A stretch of DNA of 64,000 nucleotides from Pseudactinotalea sp. HY158 (GTDB taxonomy: Bacteria > Actinomycetota > Actinomycetes > Actinomycetales > Beutenbergiaceae), in NCBI RefSeq assembly GCF_009660225.1, contig NZ_CP045920.1:2740079-2804078 (forward strand). The letters run 5' to 3'. Below, one piece after another: positions 6,836 through 14,564 of the stretch. The position numbers were made by a program, and so were the translations under genes. Position 1 is the first letter of the stretch, and every line of letters begins with the position of its first letter. The notes beneath the pieces were generated by a model. The model did no database searches. It worked only from the letters and a program-made list of their open reading frames with translations, and was not told the DNA's origin.

Positions 6836-7978
6836 TCAGTACGTGACCCAGTCTGTGCCGAACCAGCGGCGAGCGCGGGACCGGCCGAACTCGGCCTTGT
6901 CACGCGACAGTGATCCCGACGGGGCCTCGAACGTGCCGAACGGCCGCTCGCCGCTGCGGAACGTCACCTCGACCCGGCCGACGGTCTCGTTGCCGTATTC
7001 GACGTAGCAGACGCCGGTGCCGTCGTAGGTGGAGATGGCCTCCGTTCCGCGCTGCCGGGCGATGAGTCGATCGGCCACGACGCGGGCCTGCCGTTCGGAG
7101 AAGACGCCCGCCTTCGGCGTCCCGACGCTCGTGACGTCACCGACGGCGTACACGTTCGGGAAGCCGGTCTCGAGGGTGAGCGGGTCCACGGGCACCCAGC
7201 CGTCCACGCACAGGCCCGAATCCGCCACGACCCGCGGCACCCGATGGGCCGGTACCCCGAGGAACAGGTCGAAGGGGAGTTCCTCCCCGTCCGCGCAGAC
7301 GGCGAGGCGGCGGTCCGGGTCGAGCGAGCGCACGAGCCGGTTCGGGTACCAGCGGATGCCGCGCTCGGCGAAGGCGGCCAGGAGCGACTCGGATGCCCCC
7401 GGCGAGGGCGGAATCGGGCTGGGCAGCGGCATGACCAGGGAGATCTCGCTCGCCTCGCGCAGCCCGCGGGCGGTGAGGAAGTCGTGCATCATCAGCGCCG
7501 TCTCGCTCGGCGCCGGCGGGCATTTGAAGGGCGTGGACGTGACACCCACGACGACGCGGCCACCGCCGAACGACTCGAGCACCGCGCGCGCCGCGAACGC
7601 CCCGGCGGGCGTGTAGTAGTCGACACCCGCCTCGACCAGTCCGGGCGTCGCCGCGGGATCGAGGTCGGCACCGAGGGCGACGACCACGACGTCGCCCTCG
7701 AACCGGCCGGCGTCGGTGTCGACGGCGCGACGCACCGGGTCGATCGCCCGCACCTCGGCCCGGACGAACCTCACCCCGGGCCGGGCGATGTCGGCGTAGG
7801 AGTGGCGCACGGCCGCCTCGCTCGTGCGCCCGAACATGACGTCGAGCTTCGAGAACCCCAGGACGAACCCGTCGGCACGGTCGATGAGCACGACGTCGGC
7901 GTCGTCCCCGAGTTCCTCCGACACGCGGGCCGACAGTTCGAGCCCGCCGAATCCTGCGCCGAGAACCAGCACTCGCAT
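6836..7978 (-). CDS. FAD-dependent oxidoreductase related to sulfide:quinone reductase
   Basis: Encodes 380 residues. The N terminus MRVLVLGAGFGGLELSARV is the FAD-binding Rossmann motif. VVVALGADLDP and FPNVYAVGDVTSVGTPKAG are the ATG and second FAD-binding motifs of the two-dinucleotide-domain flavoproteins. The overall pattern, including TSTPFKCPPAPSETALMMHDFL, matches the sulfide:quinone reductase / flavocytochrome c group. Only the Cys in KCPPAP is obvious, so sulfide oxidation is not assured. It likely passes electrons to quinone or another acceptor at the membrane. The start overlaps the stop of the upstream CocE-type gene by TAATG, so they were one transcription unit. The transposon that broke that gene may have changed its expression. 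Confidence 0.8.
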   Translation of the reverse strand: MRVLVLGAGFGGLELSARVSEELGDDADVVLIDRADGFVLGFSKLDVMFGRTSEAAVRHSYADIARPGVRFVRAEVRAIDPVRRAVDTDAGRFEGDVVVVALGADLDPAATPGLVEAGVDYYTPAGAFAARAVLESFGGGRVVVGVTSTPFKCPPAPSETALMMHDFLTARGLREASEISLVMPLPSPIPPSPGASESLLAAFAERGIRWYPNRLVRSLDPDRRLAVCADGEELPFDLFLGVPAHRVPRVVADSGLCVDGWVPVDPLTLETGFPNVYAVGDVTSVGTPKAGVFSERQARVVADRLIARQRGTEAISTYDGTGVCYVEYGNETVGRVEVTFRSGERPFGTFEAPSGSLSRDKAEFGRSRARRWFGTDWVTY

Positions 7979-8904
7979 TATTGCTCCTTCGGGTCATTCC
8001 GTTCGGACCGAGCCGTCTCGACCGGCGCCGCCGATGGCGCGGTGGGGATGCGGGGAACGAGCAGGTGGGCGGGCCGCTCCGGGCCCCAGCGGAGGGTGCA
8101 GCGGCCGGCGCCGACGCAGCGGTATCGGGCCGGGAAGTTCCCGGTGAGCGGGTTGGCCGGCCAGAGCCATCGCCCGCCGATCACGAGACGCAGCGACTCC
8201 CCGGGCCGGAACAGGGTCGCGGAGTGGCCGAGGGCGACGTCGACGGGCACGACCTCACCCGGCCGCAACGGTTCCCGAGTCCGGTACGTGTGCACGGGCT
8301 CGCCGATCCTCGAGGCGTCCTCGTCGAGCTCCCGCAGCGAGGCCCGCTGCCAGCCGGTCGCGACCCGGTCGCGTCCGAAGCCGTAGGAGCCCTCGAAGCC
8401 GACGTAGCGGGAGCCGCGCCACTTCTCGACCCCGGCGACGAGGTCGACGTCGTCGCCATCCTCGACGGCGAGCCAGATCCGCAGCGCCATCGGCCCGGTG
8501 AGTTCGAGGTCGGCGGGGGCCGTGAACGTGAACGCCGCGGCGCGCCGGCGCGGCCGGAAGGTCACCGAGCCGGGCACCTCCGCGGGCTCGGGGCGCAGGA
8601 GTCCGCCGGGCGCCAGGTACAGCGGGGTCCAGTCCGTACGGGCGAGCGGCCACTCGTGCTCCTCCCGCACCTCGACGATCCGATCGCCGGCCTCGCGCAC
8701 CTCGAGCCGCACCTCGACCGACCCGGCCGGTTCTGCCACCTCAGCCGGTTCCGCCGCCTCGACCGGTTCTGCCGCCTCCGCAGGACCCGGTATCCCCGCC
8801 GGACCCGGGACCCCACGCAGGTGGCGGTCGAAGAAGGCGAGCTGGGCCCGCCGGGCCGGCTCACCGTAGAACGTCGTCCATTTGCTGTTGCCGGCCGCGT
8901 CGGG
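7978..8904 (-). pseudogene. CocE/NonD-family hydrolase, C-terminal fragment
   Basis: Translated on the minus strand, this stretch runs from the transposon edge as KWTTFYGEPARRAQLAFFDR, the end of the alpha/beta-hydrolase part, into the jelly-roll PepX C-terminal domain ending in ERNDPKEQ. KWTTFYGEP and AFFDRHLRG are typical of CocE/NonD esterases (X-Pro dipeptidyl peptidase/cocaine esterase relatives). An Ala/Glu/Pro repeat lies between the two parts. A GTG at 8739 could allow translation of the jelly-roll alone, but no nucleophile would be present. The matching N-terminal fragment lies on the other side of the transposon (12228-12506). About 200-250 codons with the catalytic Ser are missing from both. 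Confidence 0.8.
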
Positions 8905-8952
8905 TGATGATGTGCGCGTCGTGATCGGTGAGGACGGATTGTGCTGAGAAGT

Positions 8953-8980
8953 GGCCCCGCCGGTGGTTCCCGGCGGGGCC
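8953..8980. terminator. Hairpin at the left inside edge of the transposon
   Basis: GGCCCCGCCGG and CCGGCGGGGCC form a perfect 11-pair stem with a six-base loop, 45 bases past the end of the ATPase gene. It would end the transposon transcript before the hydrolase fragment. Confidence 0.7.
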
Positions 8981-8981
8981 T

Positions 8982-9021
8982 TGGTGGTCAGGGTGTCGCG
9001 GTGGTGGTCAGTGTGTCGGGG
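8982..9021. repeat. Two 20-bp direct repeats near the transposon left end
   Basis: Two tandem units, 8982-9001 and 9002-9021, share TGGTGGTCAG-GTGTCG with two or three differences. A related TGGTCAG...GGTGTCG lies at the right tip (about 12204-12220). Subterminal repeats of this kind are binding sites of TniA/TnsB-type transposases, which is the likely role here. The second unit lies just before the ATPase stop codon. Confidence 0.5.
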
Positions 9022-9024
9022 TGG

Positions 9025-9838
9025 TTATTCGGCGGTGACCTCGGTGACGGCGGCGCGGGCTGAGGACTCGTCGACGATGGCCTTGCCGGTGGCGAAGGCG
9101 GCGACGAGTGCCTGTACGGCGAGGTTGTTGACCGCTCGTGGTGTGCCGCGCCCGACTTGGTGGATGAGGGCGGTAGCGTCGTCGGAGAACAGCGTGTCTG
9201 AGCGCCCGGCCAGGGCCAGATGGTGGGCCAGGTAGCTCTTGGTCTCGGCGTCGTTCATCGCGGTCAGTGCGTAGCGCAGAGCGATGCGCTGGTCCAGCGC
9301 GGCGAAGGTCCCGAGCTTGATCCGGCGGCGCAGGGTCGGCTGGCCGATGAGCAGGCAGGCGAAGGTGAGTGGGAGTCCATTTCGCGTTCGTCAGCAGACG
9401 CAGTTCCTCGAGCTGTTCGGCGGTGAGCAGGTGGGCCTCGTCGAGGATGAGGATGACGGTGCGGCCGCGTTCGTGTTCCTCGGCGGCCAGCAGGTCGGCG
9501 GTCTGGGGGATGAGGCTGGCCTTGTGGAAGCGCGGGACGGCGCCGAGGGCGGTGACGATCTGGCCGTAGATGCCTCGGCCGCCGACGGCGGGGTTGCCTA
9601 TGTAGATGGTGGTGTGCCGGGAGGCGTCCAGTGTGGCGAGGGCGGCGCGGACGGCGACGGTCTTGCCGGCGCCGACCTCGCCGGTGATCACGCCCAGGGC
9701 GCGTTCACCGATGCACCAGGAGATGCGGGCGACCGCTTCGGCGTGGGCGGTGTGGCGGTGCAGCATGCCGGGGGCCAGGGCTCGGCCGAAGGGCATGCGG
9801 GTGAAGCCGTAGTGGGCCTGGAGGCGGTCGAGAGTCAC
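9025..9838 (-). pseudogene. Transposition ATPase (TniB/ExeA-type AAA), one-base frameshift
   Basis: The N-terminal half (from 9838) has Walker A GEVGAGKTVAV near residue 54 and Walker B VILILDEAHLL near residue 127. The frame then shifts around 9370-9390: after LRLLTNA the protein-like continuation LPLTFACLLIGQPT, then MNDAETKSYLAHHLALAGRS and GTPRAVNNLAVQALVAAF, is in another frame and ends at TAA 9025. Together they give the normal length of about 270 residues. The unshifted frame runs on as Arg/Pro-rich nonsense. No slippery heptamer is seen at the join, so a mutation or sequencing error is likelier than programmed shifting. The start overlaps the transposase stop by ATGA. Such ATPases choose the target and activate the transposase. 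Confidence 0.75.
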
Positions 9839-11373
9839 TGGGTCTCCTGAAGATCGTCGTCGTGAGTGGTGGCCAGCAGTTCGATCAGGTCGGTCTGTCC
9901 GGGCAGGACCGGTATGTCGCCGGTGGCGGCAGCGAGCCGGTCGCGGTGGGTAGCGAAGGAGGCGATGTCAGCCGCGAGGGCGGCGTTGACGTCCTCGGCG
10001 GCGGGCTCGTCGGTGAGTGGCTCGCCGGACATGGCGGCGTAGTTGACGCGCTGGGCCAGGGTGGTGGTGTGGCGGTCGCGGACCAGGGCCAGGTAGTCGA
10101 TCCCGGTCACCGGCGCCGGGCCGGTGGCCTCGGCGGGTGTGGCGGCGGGGTGGACGTGCCGGCCGACCTGGTGAGCGACGGCGGCGCCCATGTCGCGTCC
10201 GGCGTAGCGGACGGTGATGTCAGTCAGGTCGAAGGGGTCGAAGACCAGCTCGACGCGTCGGCCGGTCAGGGCGGCGTCGACTTCGTAGGTGTTGCCGTGC
10301 AGGGAGACGGTGGCGGTCTTGGTCACCGCGCGGTGCTCGGACCACAAGAACGCCTCACGCAGCTGAGCCGGAGTCGGTAGGTGGGGTGTCCCGCCGGCCA
10401 GGAACCGCTCGATGGGCGTCTGGTCGGTCTCGGAGTGGACGCGCTGGTGGTAGACGCTCTCCACCCAGGCGGCGAACAACTCGTTCAACGCGGCCAGGTC
10501 GGTGATCTTCTCGGCGGCGCCGGGGGCGGTCAGCTCGATGAGGAACTGCTCGCGGACGGTGCGGAAGAACCGTTCGATCTTGCCCCTGCCCTCCGGCTGG
10601 CCCGGCCGGGAGTGCGTCATCCGGATCCCCAGGACGGCCAGGGCGCGCAGCAGCTGCTTGGAGACCATCGCCGCCCCGTTGTCCAGATAGAGGACGGCGG
10701 GGGTGCCGCGGGCGGCCAGCCCCGCGCGCAGCGCGGCGGCCAGGTGCAGGGCGTCCTCGCTGTGGCCCCACCGATACCCGGTCAGGGCCCGGGAGTGGTC
10801 ATCGATGAACGCCATCAGGTAGGTCTTGCGCCCGGCGATCACCGGCCCGTGCAGCGCGTCCCCGGTCCACCGCTCGTTCGACGCGGCAGCCTCGAACCGG
10901 CCGAACGCCGTCGGTGCCTGCCCGTCGGGGCGAGTGTTGAGCTCCAGGCGGGCGAAGTGCCGCTGCAGCGTCCGGTCCGAGGGCACCGAACCCGTCCCGT
11001 GCTCGGTCAGGATCCTGGCGATCTGCGCTGCGGTGCGCCCCGGGACCTCGCGCTTGAGCGCCGCGGCCAGCTCCAGCACCGCCGCCGGGGTGCGGGGCTC
11101 GACGTGCCGGGCGGTGGGAATCAGCGCGTCGAACCCGCCAGCACGCCAGGCTCGGATCCACCGATCCAGGCTCACCCGCGAGACGCGGACCTTCTGCCCG
11201 TGCGGGCCGGTGTGCTCGGCGGCGGCCAGCCGGCGCACCAGCGCCCCGCGTTGGCGGGTCGTCAACGACACGTCCGCCGCCTCGCGGATCAGCGCATACC
11301 GGAACAGGGCCACGTCTCGTGCCCGCTCGGCCCGGCGCGCTTCGTTACCTCCGGGTCTGTCCTTGTGCTTCAT
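9835..11373 (-). CDS. DDE transposase with integrase catalytic core (TniA/Mu type)
   Basis: Encodes 512 residues. Two N-terminal helix-turn-helix regions (about residues 40-90 and 100-145, including RVSRVSLDRWIRAWRAGGFDAL) bind the transposon ends. The rve core has the first Asp in WTGDALHGP, the second in AVLYLDNGAAMVS, and the Glu in PEGRGKIERFFRTVREQFL, all with normal spacing. A Mu-transposase C-terminal beta-barrel follows (EHRAVTKTATVSLHGNTYEV). The enzyme cuts and joins the transposon ends, normally together with the ATPase encoded next. The catalytic core looks intact, so the element could still be mobilised if the ATPase is supplied in trans. Confidence 0.92.
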   Translation of the reverse strand: MKHKDRPGGNEARRAERARDVALFRYALIREAADVSLTTRQRGALVRRLAAAEHTGPHGQKVRVSRVSLDRWIRAWRAGGFDALIPTARHVEPRTPAAVLELAAALKREVPGRTAAQIARILTEHGTGSVPSDRTLQRHFARLELNTRPDGQAPTAFGRFEAAASNERWTGDALHGPVIAGRKTYLMAFIDDHSRALTGYRWGHSEDALHLAAALRAGLAARGTPAVLYLDNGAAMVSKQLLRALAVLGIRMTHSRPGQPEGRGKIERFFRTVREQFLIELTAPGAAEKITDLAALNELFAAWVESVYHQRVHSETDQTPIERFLAGGTPHLPTPAQLREAFLWSEHRAVTKTATVSLHGNTYEVDAALTGRRVELVFDPFDLTDITVRYAGRDMGAAVAHQVGRHVHPAATPAEATGPAPVTGIDYLALVRDRHTTTLAQRVNYAAMSGEPLTDEPAAEDVNAALAADIASFATHRDRLAAATGDIPVLPGQTDLIELLATTHDDDLQETQ

Positions 11374-11458
11374 CCCTTGCCCTCACCTCGTCGGAAACAC
11401 CCATCCCGGCCGAGCATGGCGGGCCGATATGGCCCTGCCCAGGGTCAACTCGTGTTGC

Positions 11459-12034
11459 TCACCACCCCACCCCGAGCGAGGGAGCCAGCAGCCGCCCGCC
11501 GCTGACCCGGGCAGCGAACTCCCACGGGGCCACCAGCGACAGCCTGACCACCGCGGCGGCCGCTGCCCGGCCGATCGCCTCCACCGCGTCAGCCAGCGCT
11601 GAGCCCCGCGGCCTCAGCGCTGCCGCCAGCGGGTCCAGCGCCCCCAGCAGCCGGGTGAACTCGACGCGGACCTGCTCGGCGTTGACGGCCGCGCGGCGCA
11701 GCCAGCCCCGCACCGTCGAGGCCGGCCGTCCCAGCGCCGCCGCGATCGGCCGATGACCCGAACCGGCGGCCTTGGCCTCCAGCGCCGCTCCGATCACCGC
11801 GCCCGCATCCGCCCGACGCGACAGCCAAAGCTGGGCCAGCAGGACATGCGTCGCCCCGCAGGAGATACAGCGCGCCCGCCGCGGACGATGGCGCACCATG
11901 CCCGTCGGCCCGCGCGTAGACCGCTGGCGGGCATGGCCCCACGGACCCAGCACGCCTCGACACGAGGGGCAGGACAACTCCCCCGACACCAGCGACCGCT
12001 CGACCTCGACCGGGTCGCTACCTACCATCAACAT
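11459..12034 (-). CDS. Transposon-encoded zinc-ribbon/HTH protein of unknown role
   Basis: Encodes 191 residues when started at MLMVGSDPVEVERSL; a longer frame to 12190 is open but runs through a hairpin. The N terminus has four spaced cysteines, CPSCRG...RARCISCGATHVLL, typical of a zinc ribbon. A homeodomain-like helix-turn-helix follows, GHRPIAAALGRPASTVRGWLRRA. The rest is Ala-rich helix. Proteins of this build (I believe the DUF6431 group) accompany TniA/TniB-type elements in actinobacteria. A role in end recognition, target choice or regulation is inference. It is the first gene of the element and is followed by the transposase after 85 bases. Confidence 0.7.
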   Translation of the reverse strand: MLMVGSDPVEVERSLVSGELSCPSCRGVLGPWGHARQRSTRGPTGMVRHRPRRARCISCGATHVLLAQLWLSRRADAGAVIGAALEAKAAGSGHRPIAAALGRPASTVRGWLRRAAVNAEQVRVEFTRLLGALDPLAAALRPRGSALADAVEAIGRAAAAAVVRLSLVAPWEFAARVSGGRLLAPSLGVGW

Positions 12035-12057
12035 CGGGTGCCCCCAAGCACCAAGTG

Positions 12058-12093
12058 ACGGCCCTCCTGCTCGCCAAAGCATGGGAGGGCCGT
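12058..12093. terminator. Hairpin at the right inside edge of the transposon
   Basis: ACGGCCCTCC and GGAGGGCCGT form a perfect ten-pair stem with a 16-base loop, upstream of the zinc-ribbon gene. Placed between the host promoter and the transposon genes, it could insulate them from outside transcription. Confidence 0.5.
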
Positions 12094-12227
12094 CGCGCTT
12101 CAACAGAACGTGGTCACGCCCTTGACGCCGACCATAGAACCAGGCCAGCCCCCGCGACGCCGAACACGTCCTCATATTCGATGACGCCAACCCACCTACA
12201 CGTGGTCAGCCACGGTGTCGCTCAACA

Positions 12228-12506
12228 CCCGCGCCGGGTCGGCAGACGGTCCTTGCCGTACGGGTGGGCCGAGAGCAGCACGGGCAGGCGCTCCTCGCCG
12301 GGCGGCCGGTAGACGTTGACGCGCAGCACCGTGCCGTCGGCCATCGGCACGGCCACGTCGCGATCGCTCAGCACGGAGCCGGGTGCCGGTTCGTACACGG
12401 ACACGGGCGGGCGCGCGATCCCGCCGAGCCGAGCGAGCGCGTACCGGAATGCGCCGGGCCGGTGCCACGCTCGATCGAGGACCGGGGCGGGTGCGGAACG
12501 GGCCAT
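12228..12506 (-). pseudogene. CocE/NonD-family hydrolase, N-terminal fragment
   Basis: Starts at ATG 12506 behind GGAG and encodes MARSAPAPVLDRAWHRPG, then the first strands of a CocE/NonD hydrolase, DVAVPMADGTVLRVNVYRP and LPVLLSAHPYGKDRLP. The host frame is lost at TRRG, where the transposon tip supplies a TGT-TGA stop. The nucleophile elbow (GxSYxG) that should follow about 100 residues later is absent from the window. The C-terminal part continues at 7978-8904. The perfect palindrome TTGAGTG-A-CACTCAA lies 16 bases upstream of the start, and the divergent TetR gene suggests it was an inducible esterase. Confidence 0.8.
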
Positions 12507-12522
12507 GTCACATCTCCGAGAT

Positions 12523-12537
12523 TTGAGTGACACTCAA
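12523..12537. promoter_or_regulatory. TetR-type operator between the hydrolase fragment and its regulator
   Basis: TTGAGTG-A-CACTCAA is a perfect seven-base inverted repeat with one centre base. A second degenerate half site (ACTTGAATCACACTC) follows. Its position between the divergent esterase and TetR genes fits autoregulation; the assignment is inference. Confidence 0.65.
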
Positions 12538-12581
12538 GTAGACTTGAATCACACTCTAATCCTCGCTCCCGGGATCCGTCC

Positions 12582-13361
12582 ATGCCCTCCCCCGCCCCCC
12601 GTCGCCCGAATAATCGACCGAACCATCGTCCGGTCGGTCGAGCGACCGATCGAGCGAGCGGCCGACCGACCGATCGACCGACCCGGCGGCAGGAGGCCGC
12701 CGCGGCCTCCCGGGCCGAGACGCGCCGGCGGCTGCTCCGGGCCGCGGGCGCGGAGTTCGCCGACCGCGGTTATCACGCGGCCACCGTCGCCCGGATCGCG
12801 GACCGGGCCGGCGTCACGGTCCAGACCCTCTACCTCGCCTGGGGAAGCAAGCGCGCCCTCCTGCGCGCGCACCTGGACGCCGCACTCTCGGGCGATGCGG
12901 GCACGGACTATTCCGAGCAACTCCCGCGTCTCATCAGCCAGTCGTTCGGCGGCACCGAGTCCGATGCCCGGGCCGTGGTCGAGCGCATCGCGCGGTTCTA
13001 TGTCGGACTCGCCGGTCGCGCGGCCCTCGGCTGGCGCCTCTACCGGGACGCGGCGGCGACCGACGCCGAGGTCGCGGCCGACTGGCGGGCCCTGCAGGAT
13101 CTGCGCCGCCGCACCGTCGCCGACCTCGTCGGGCGGATACCGGCCGCCGAGCTGCGGGCGGACCTGACGCCCGAGGCCGCGGCCGACACGGCGTGGGCCA
13201 TCGCGAGCCCGGAGACCTATGAGCTCCTGGTCACCACGGCCGGCTACGACCTGGCGGCGTACGAGCACTGGGTCGGCCGCACCCTCGCCGCGGCGCTCCT
13301 GGCCCGACCGGCCCCACCCGGCCCCGACCGGCCCCAACCCCGTGAGGGCCACGACACCTGA
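12582..13361 (+). CDS. TetR/AcrR-family transcriptional regulator
   Basis: Encodes 259 residues. The DNA-binding part is at residues 44-90: RAETRRRLLRAAGAEFADRG, then ATVARIADRAGVTVQTLYLAWGSKRALL, the standard TetR helix-turn-helix with Leu-Tyr-Leu-Ala-Trp in the recognition helix region. The C-terminal ligand domain is helical and unassigned. The first 40 residues are an unusual Arg/Pro/Asp-rich extension coded by a CGAC/CGAT-type repeat; the true start may be further in, for example near the Arg-rich start of helix 1. It faces the broken CocE-type gene across a perfect palindrome, so it probably repressed that gene, which no longer makes a full product. Confidence 0.88.
   Translation: MPSPAPRRPNNRPNHRPVGRATDRASGRPTDRPTRRQEAAAASRAETRRRLLRAAGAEFADRGYHAATVARIADRAGVTVQTLYLAWGSKRALLRAHLDAALSGDAGTDYSEQLPRLISQSFGGTESDARAVVERIARFYVGLAGRAALGWRLYRDAAATDAEVAADWRALQDLRRRTVADLVGRIPAAELRADLTPEAAADTAWAIASPETYELLVTTAGYDLAAYEHWVGRTLAAALLARPAPPGPDRPQPREGHDT
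12613..12690 (+). repeat. Degenerate four-base repeat (CGAC/CGAT/CGGT) in the TetR N terminus
   Basis: About 78 bases consist of irregular four-base units such as CCGACCGACCGATCGACCGA. They encode the Arg/Asp/Pro-rich head of the TetR protein. Slippage during replication would change the frame of the N-terminal extension. No known regulatory role. Confidence 0.6.
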
Positions 13362-13364
13362 CCG

Positions 13365-13763
13365 TCAGCGGCGGCCGGGCGCGCGTCCGTCCGCGCGGAG
13401 CAGCCGGAACTCCTGCCGGCGCAGCAGCCGCAGGATGAGCCGGGCCGGAAAGCCGAACGCGCGCCGCCCGTCGTCGGCCGGATAGGGCTCGATCGCGACG
13501 ATCCGGTACACGGTGCCGCCGACGAGGATCCGGCAGCTACCCGCCGCGACGACGTTGCGGTACCAGTCCACGCCCGCGCCGTAGGTGAGCTCGGCGACGA
13601 ACCCCTGCGGCACGCGCGCCACGATGATCGGCGTCTCGTAGACCTTCCCGGACCTGCGCCCGACGTGTCGCACGAGCGAGATCGGCCCGACGCCGGACTT
13701 CGCGAGCCGGATCGTGAACCGGTTGAGCGTGTTCTTGACCAGCCAGAGGAATGTCCGCCGCAT
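13365..13763 (-). CDS. Deazaflavin (F420)-dependent nitroreductase-family protein
   Basis: Encodes 132 residues from MRRTFLWLVKNTLNRF; a longer in-frame start at 13832 is unlikely. HVGRRSGKVYETPIIVARV and GVDWYRNVVAAGSCRILVGGTVY match the Ddn-like split-barrel family, in which the first stretch contacts the cofactor phosphates and WYRNV precedes the conserved turn. Members bind F420H2 (or other flavins or haem) and reduce quinones, nitro compounds or similar substrates. The length is close to the family norm. The gene lies 84 bases downstream of the ogt-sigma-ogt operon and may be co-transcribed, though no functional link is known. Confidence 0.82.
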   Translation of the reverse strand: MRRTFLWLVKNTLNRFTIRLAKSGVGPISLVRHVGRRSGKVYETPIIVARVPQGFVAELTYGAGVDWYRNVVAAGSCRILVGGTVYRIVAIEPYPADDGRRAFGFPARLILRLLRRQEFRLLRADGRAPGRR

Positions 13764-13847
13764 CCGCCCAATCTCGCATCGCCCTCGAGGCGGGTCAATG
13801 GGCACCCCGGTGCGCGGGCCGTCGAGCGGCACGTGGACGCCGGCCCG

Positions 13848-14564
13848 TCACGCGGCCCGCTCGAGCGCGAGCAGCGCGGCCTTCGCCTCGAGCCCGCCGA
13901 CGTAGCCGCCGAGCGTGCCGTCCGAGCGCAGCACGCGGTGGCACGGCACCACGACCGGGAGCGGATTGGTGGCGCAGGCGGTGCCCACGGCGCGCACGGC
14001 CCCCGGACTGCCCACGGACGCGGCGACCTCACGGTAGGAGCGGGTGTGGCCGTAGGCGATCTGCGGCAGCGACCGCTGCACCCGCTCCCTGAACCCGGCG
14101 GAGAGCGCGTGGTCGAGGGTCAGGTCGAAGGCCCGGCGGTCCCCGGCGAAGTACTCCGCCAGTTCCCGGGCGGCGGCCGCGAGCCCGGTCGGGGTCTCGA
14201 GGATCCGCGCGCCGATCCGGCCCGCGAGCGCGGACAGCACCGCCTCGAAACCCTCCCGCTCGAACGCGACCCGCACGAGCCCGCGGGCCGTCGCCGCGAG
14301 CAGCAGCGGCCCGATCGGGCTGTCGATCACCCGATAACGGACGTCGAGGATCGCCTCGGCCTGCGCGCTCGCCTCGAGCCGGGCATGCAGTCTCGCCAGG
14401 TCCGCGTGCGTCACCGGGAACAACTCGCCGTCCGTCGCGTCGGGGGCGGCTCTGTCCGCCCGGCCGGGGCCGCCGAGGGCGGGGCCGCCGAGGCCGCCGG
14501 GGCCGTCGGGGCCGGCTCTGTCCGCCCGGCCGGGGGATCCGGGCAGATCGGGTCGCGCGTTCAT
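13848..14564 (-). CDS. ogt: Methylated-DNA--protein-cysteine S-methyltransferase (second copy)
   Basis: Encodes 238 residues from ATG 14564, preceded by GGAGG. The C-terminal half is the alkyltransferase: SYREVAASVGSPGAVRAVGTA then PVVVPCHRVLRSDGTLGGYVGG, with the acceptor Cys in PCHR and the Asn-hinge region. The suicide enzyme takes alkyl groups from O6-alkylguanine. The first 50 residues are a Gly/Pro/Arg/Asp-rich tract (GRADRAGPDGPGG repeated) not found in typical Ogt. The start overlaps the stop of the sigma-factor gene by ATGA, so translation is probably coupled. A separate, more standard Ogt is the first gene of the same operon. Confidence 0.92.
   Translation of the reverse strand: MNARPDLPGSPGRADRAGPDGPGGLGGPALGGPGRADRAAPDATDGELFPVTHADLARLHARLEASAQAEAILDVRYRVIDSPIGPLLLAATARGLVRVAFEREGFEAVLSALAGRIGARILETPTGLAAAARELAEYFAGDRRAFDLTLDHALSAGFRERVQRSLPQIAYGHTRSYREVAASVGSPGAVRAVGTACATNPLPVVVPCHRVLRSDGTLGGYVGGLEAKAALLALERAA

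Larger units (their letters stand above)
8905..12227 (-). mobile_element. Three-gene DDE transposon inserted in a CocE-type hydrolase gene
   Basis: The element is bounded by the points where the host hydrolase frame is lost on both sides. In transcription order it carries a zinc-ribbon/HTH protein, a Mu/Tn552-type DDE transposase (TniA-like) and an AAA ATPase (TniB/ExeA-like, frameshifted). The proposed tips read TGATGATG on the left and, inwards from the right, TGTTGAGC, preceded by GGG on both sides; similarity is limited. No clean target duplication is visible, consistent with the deletion of host sequence at the site. Exact ends need comparison with other copies. Hairpins at 8953-8980 and 12058-12093 lie just inside the two ends and may block read-through. 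Confidence 0.8.

Noticed and set aside
9025-9838. Programmed frameshift in the transposon ATPase
   Set aside because: No slippery sequence or downstream structure is visible at the join; mutation or sequencing error is simpler.
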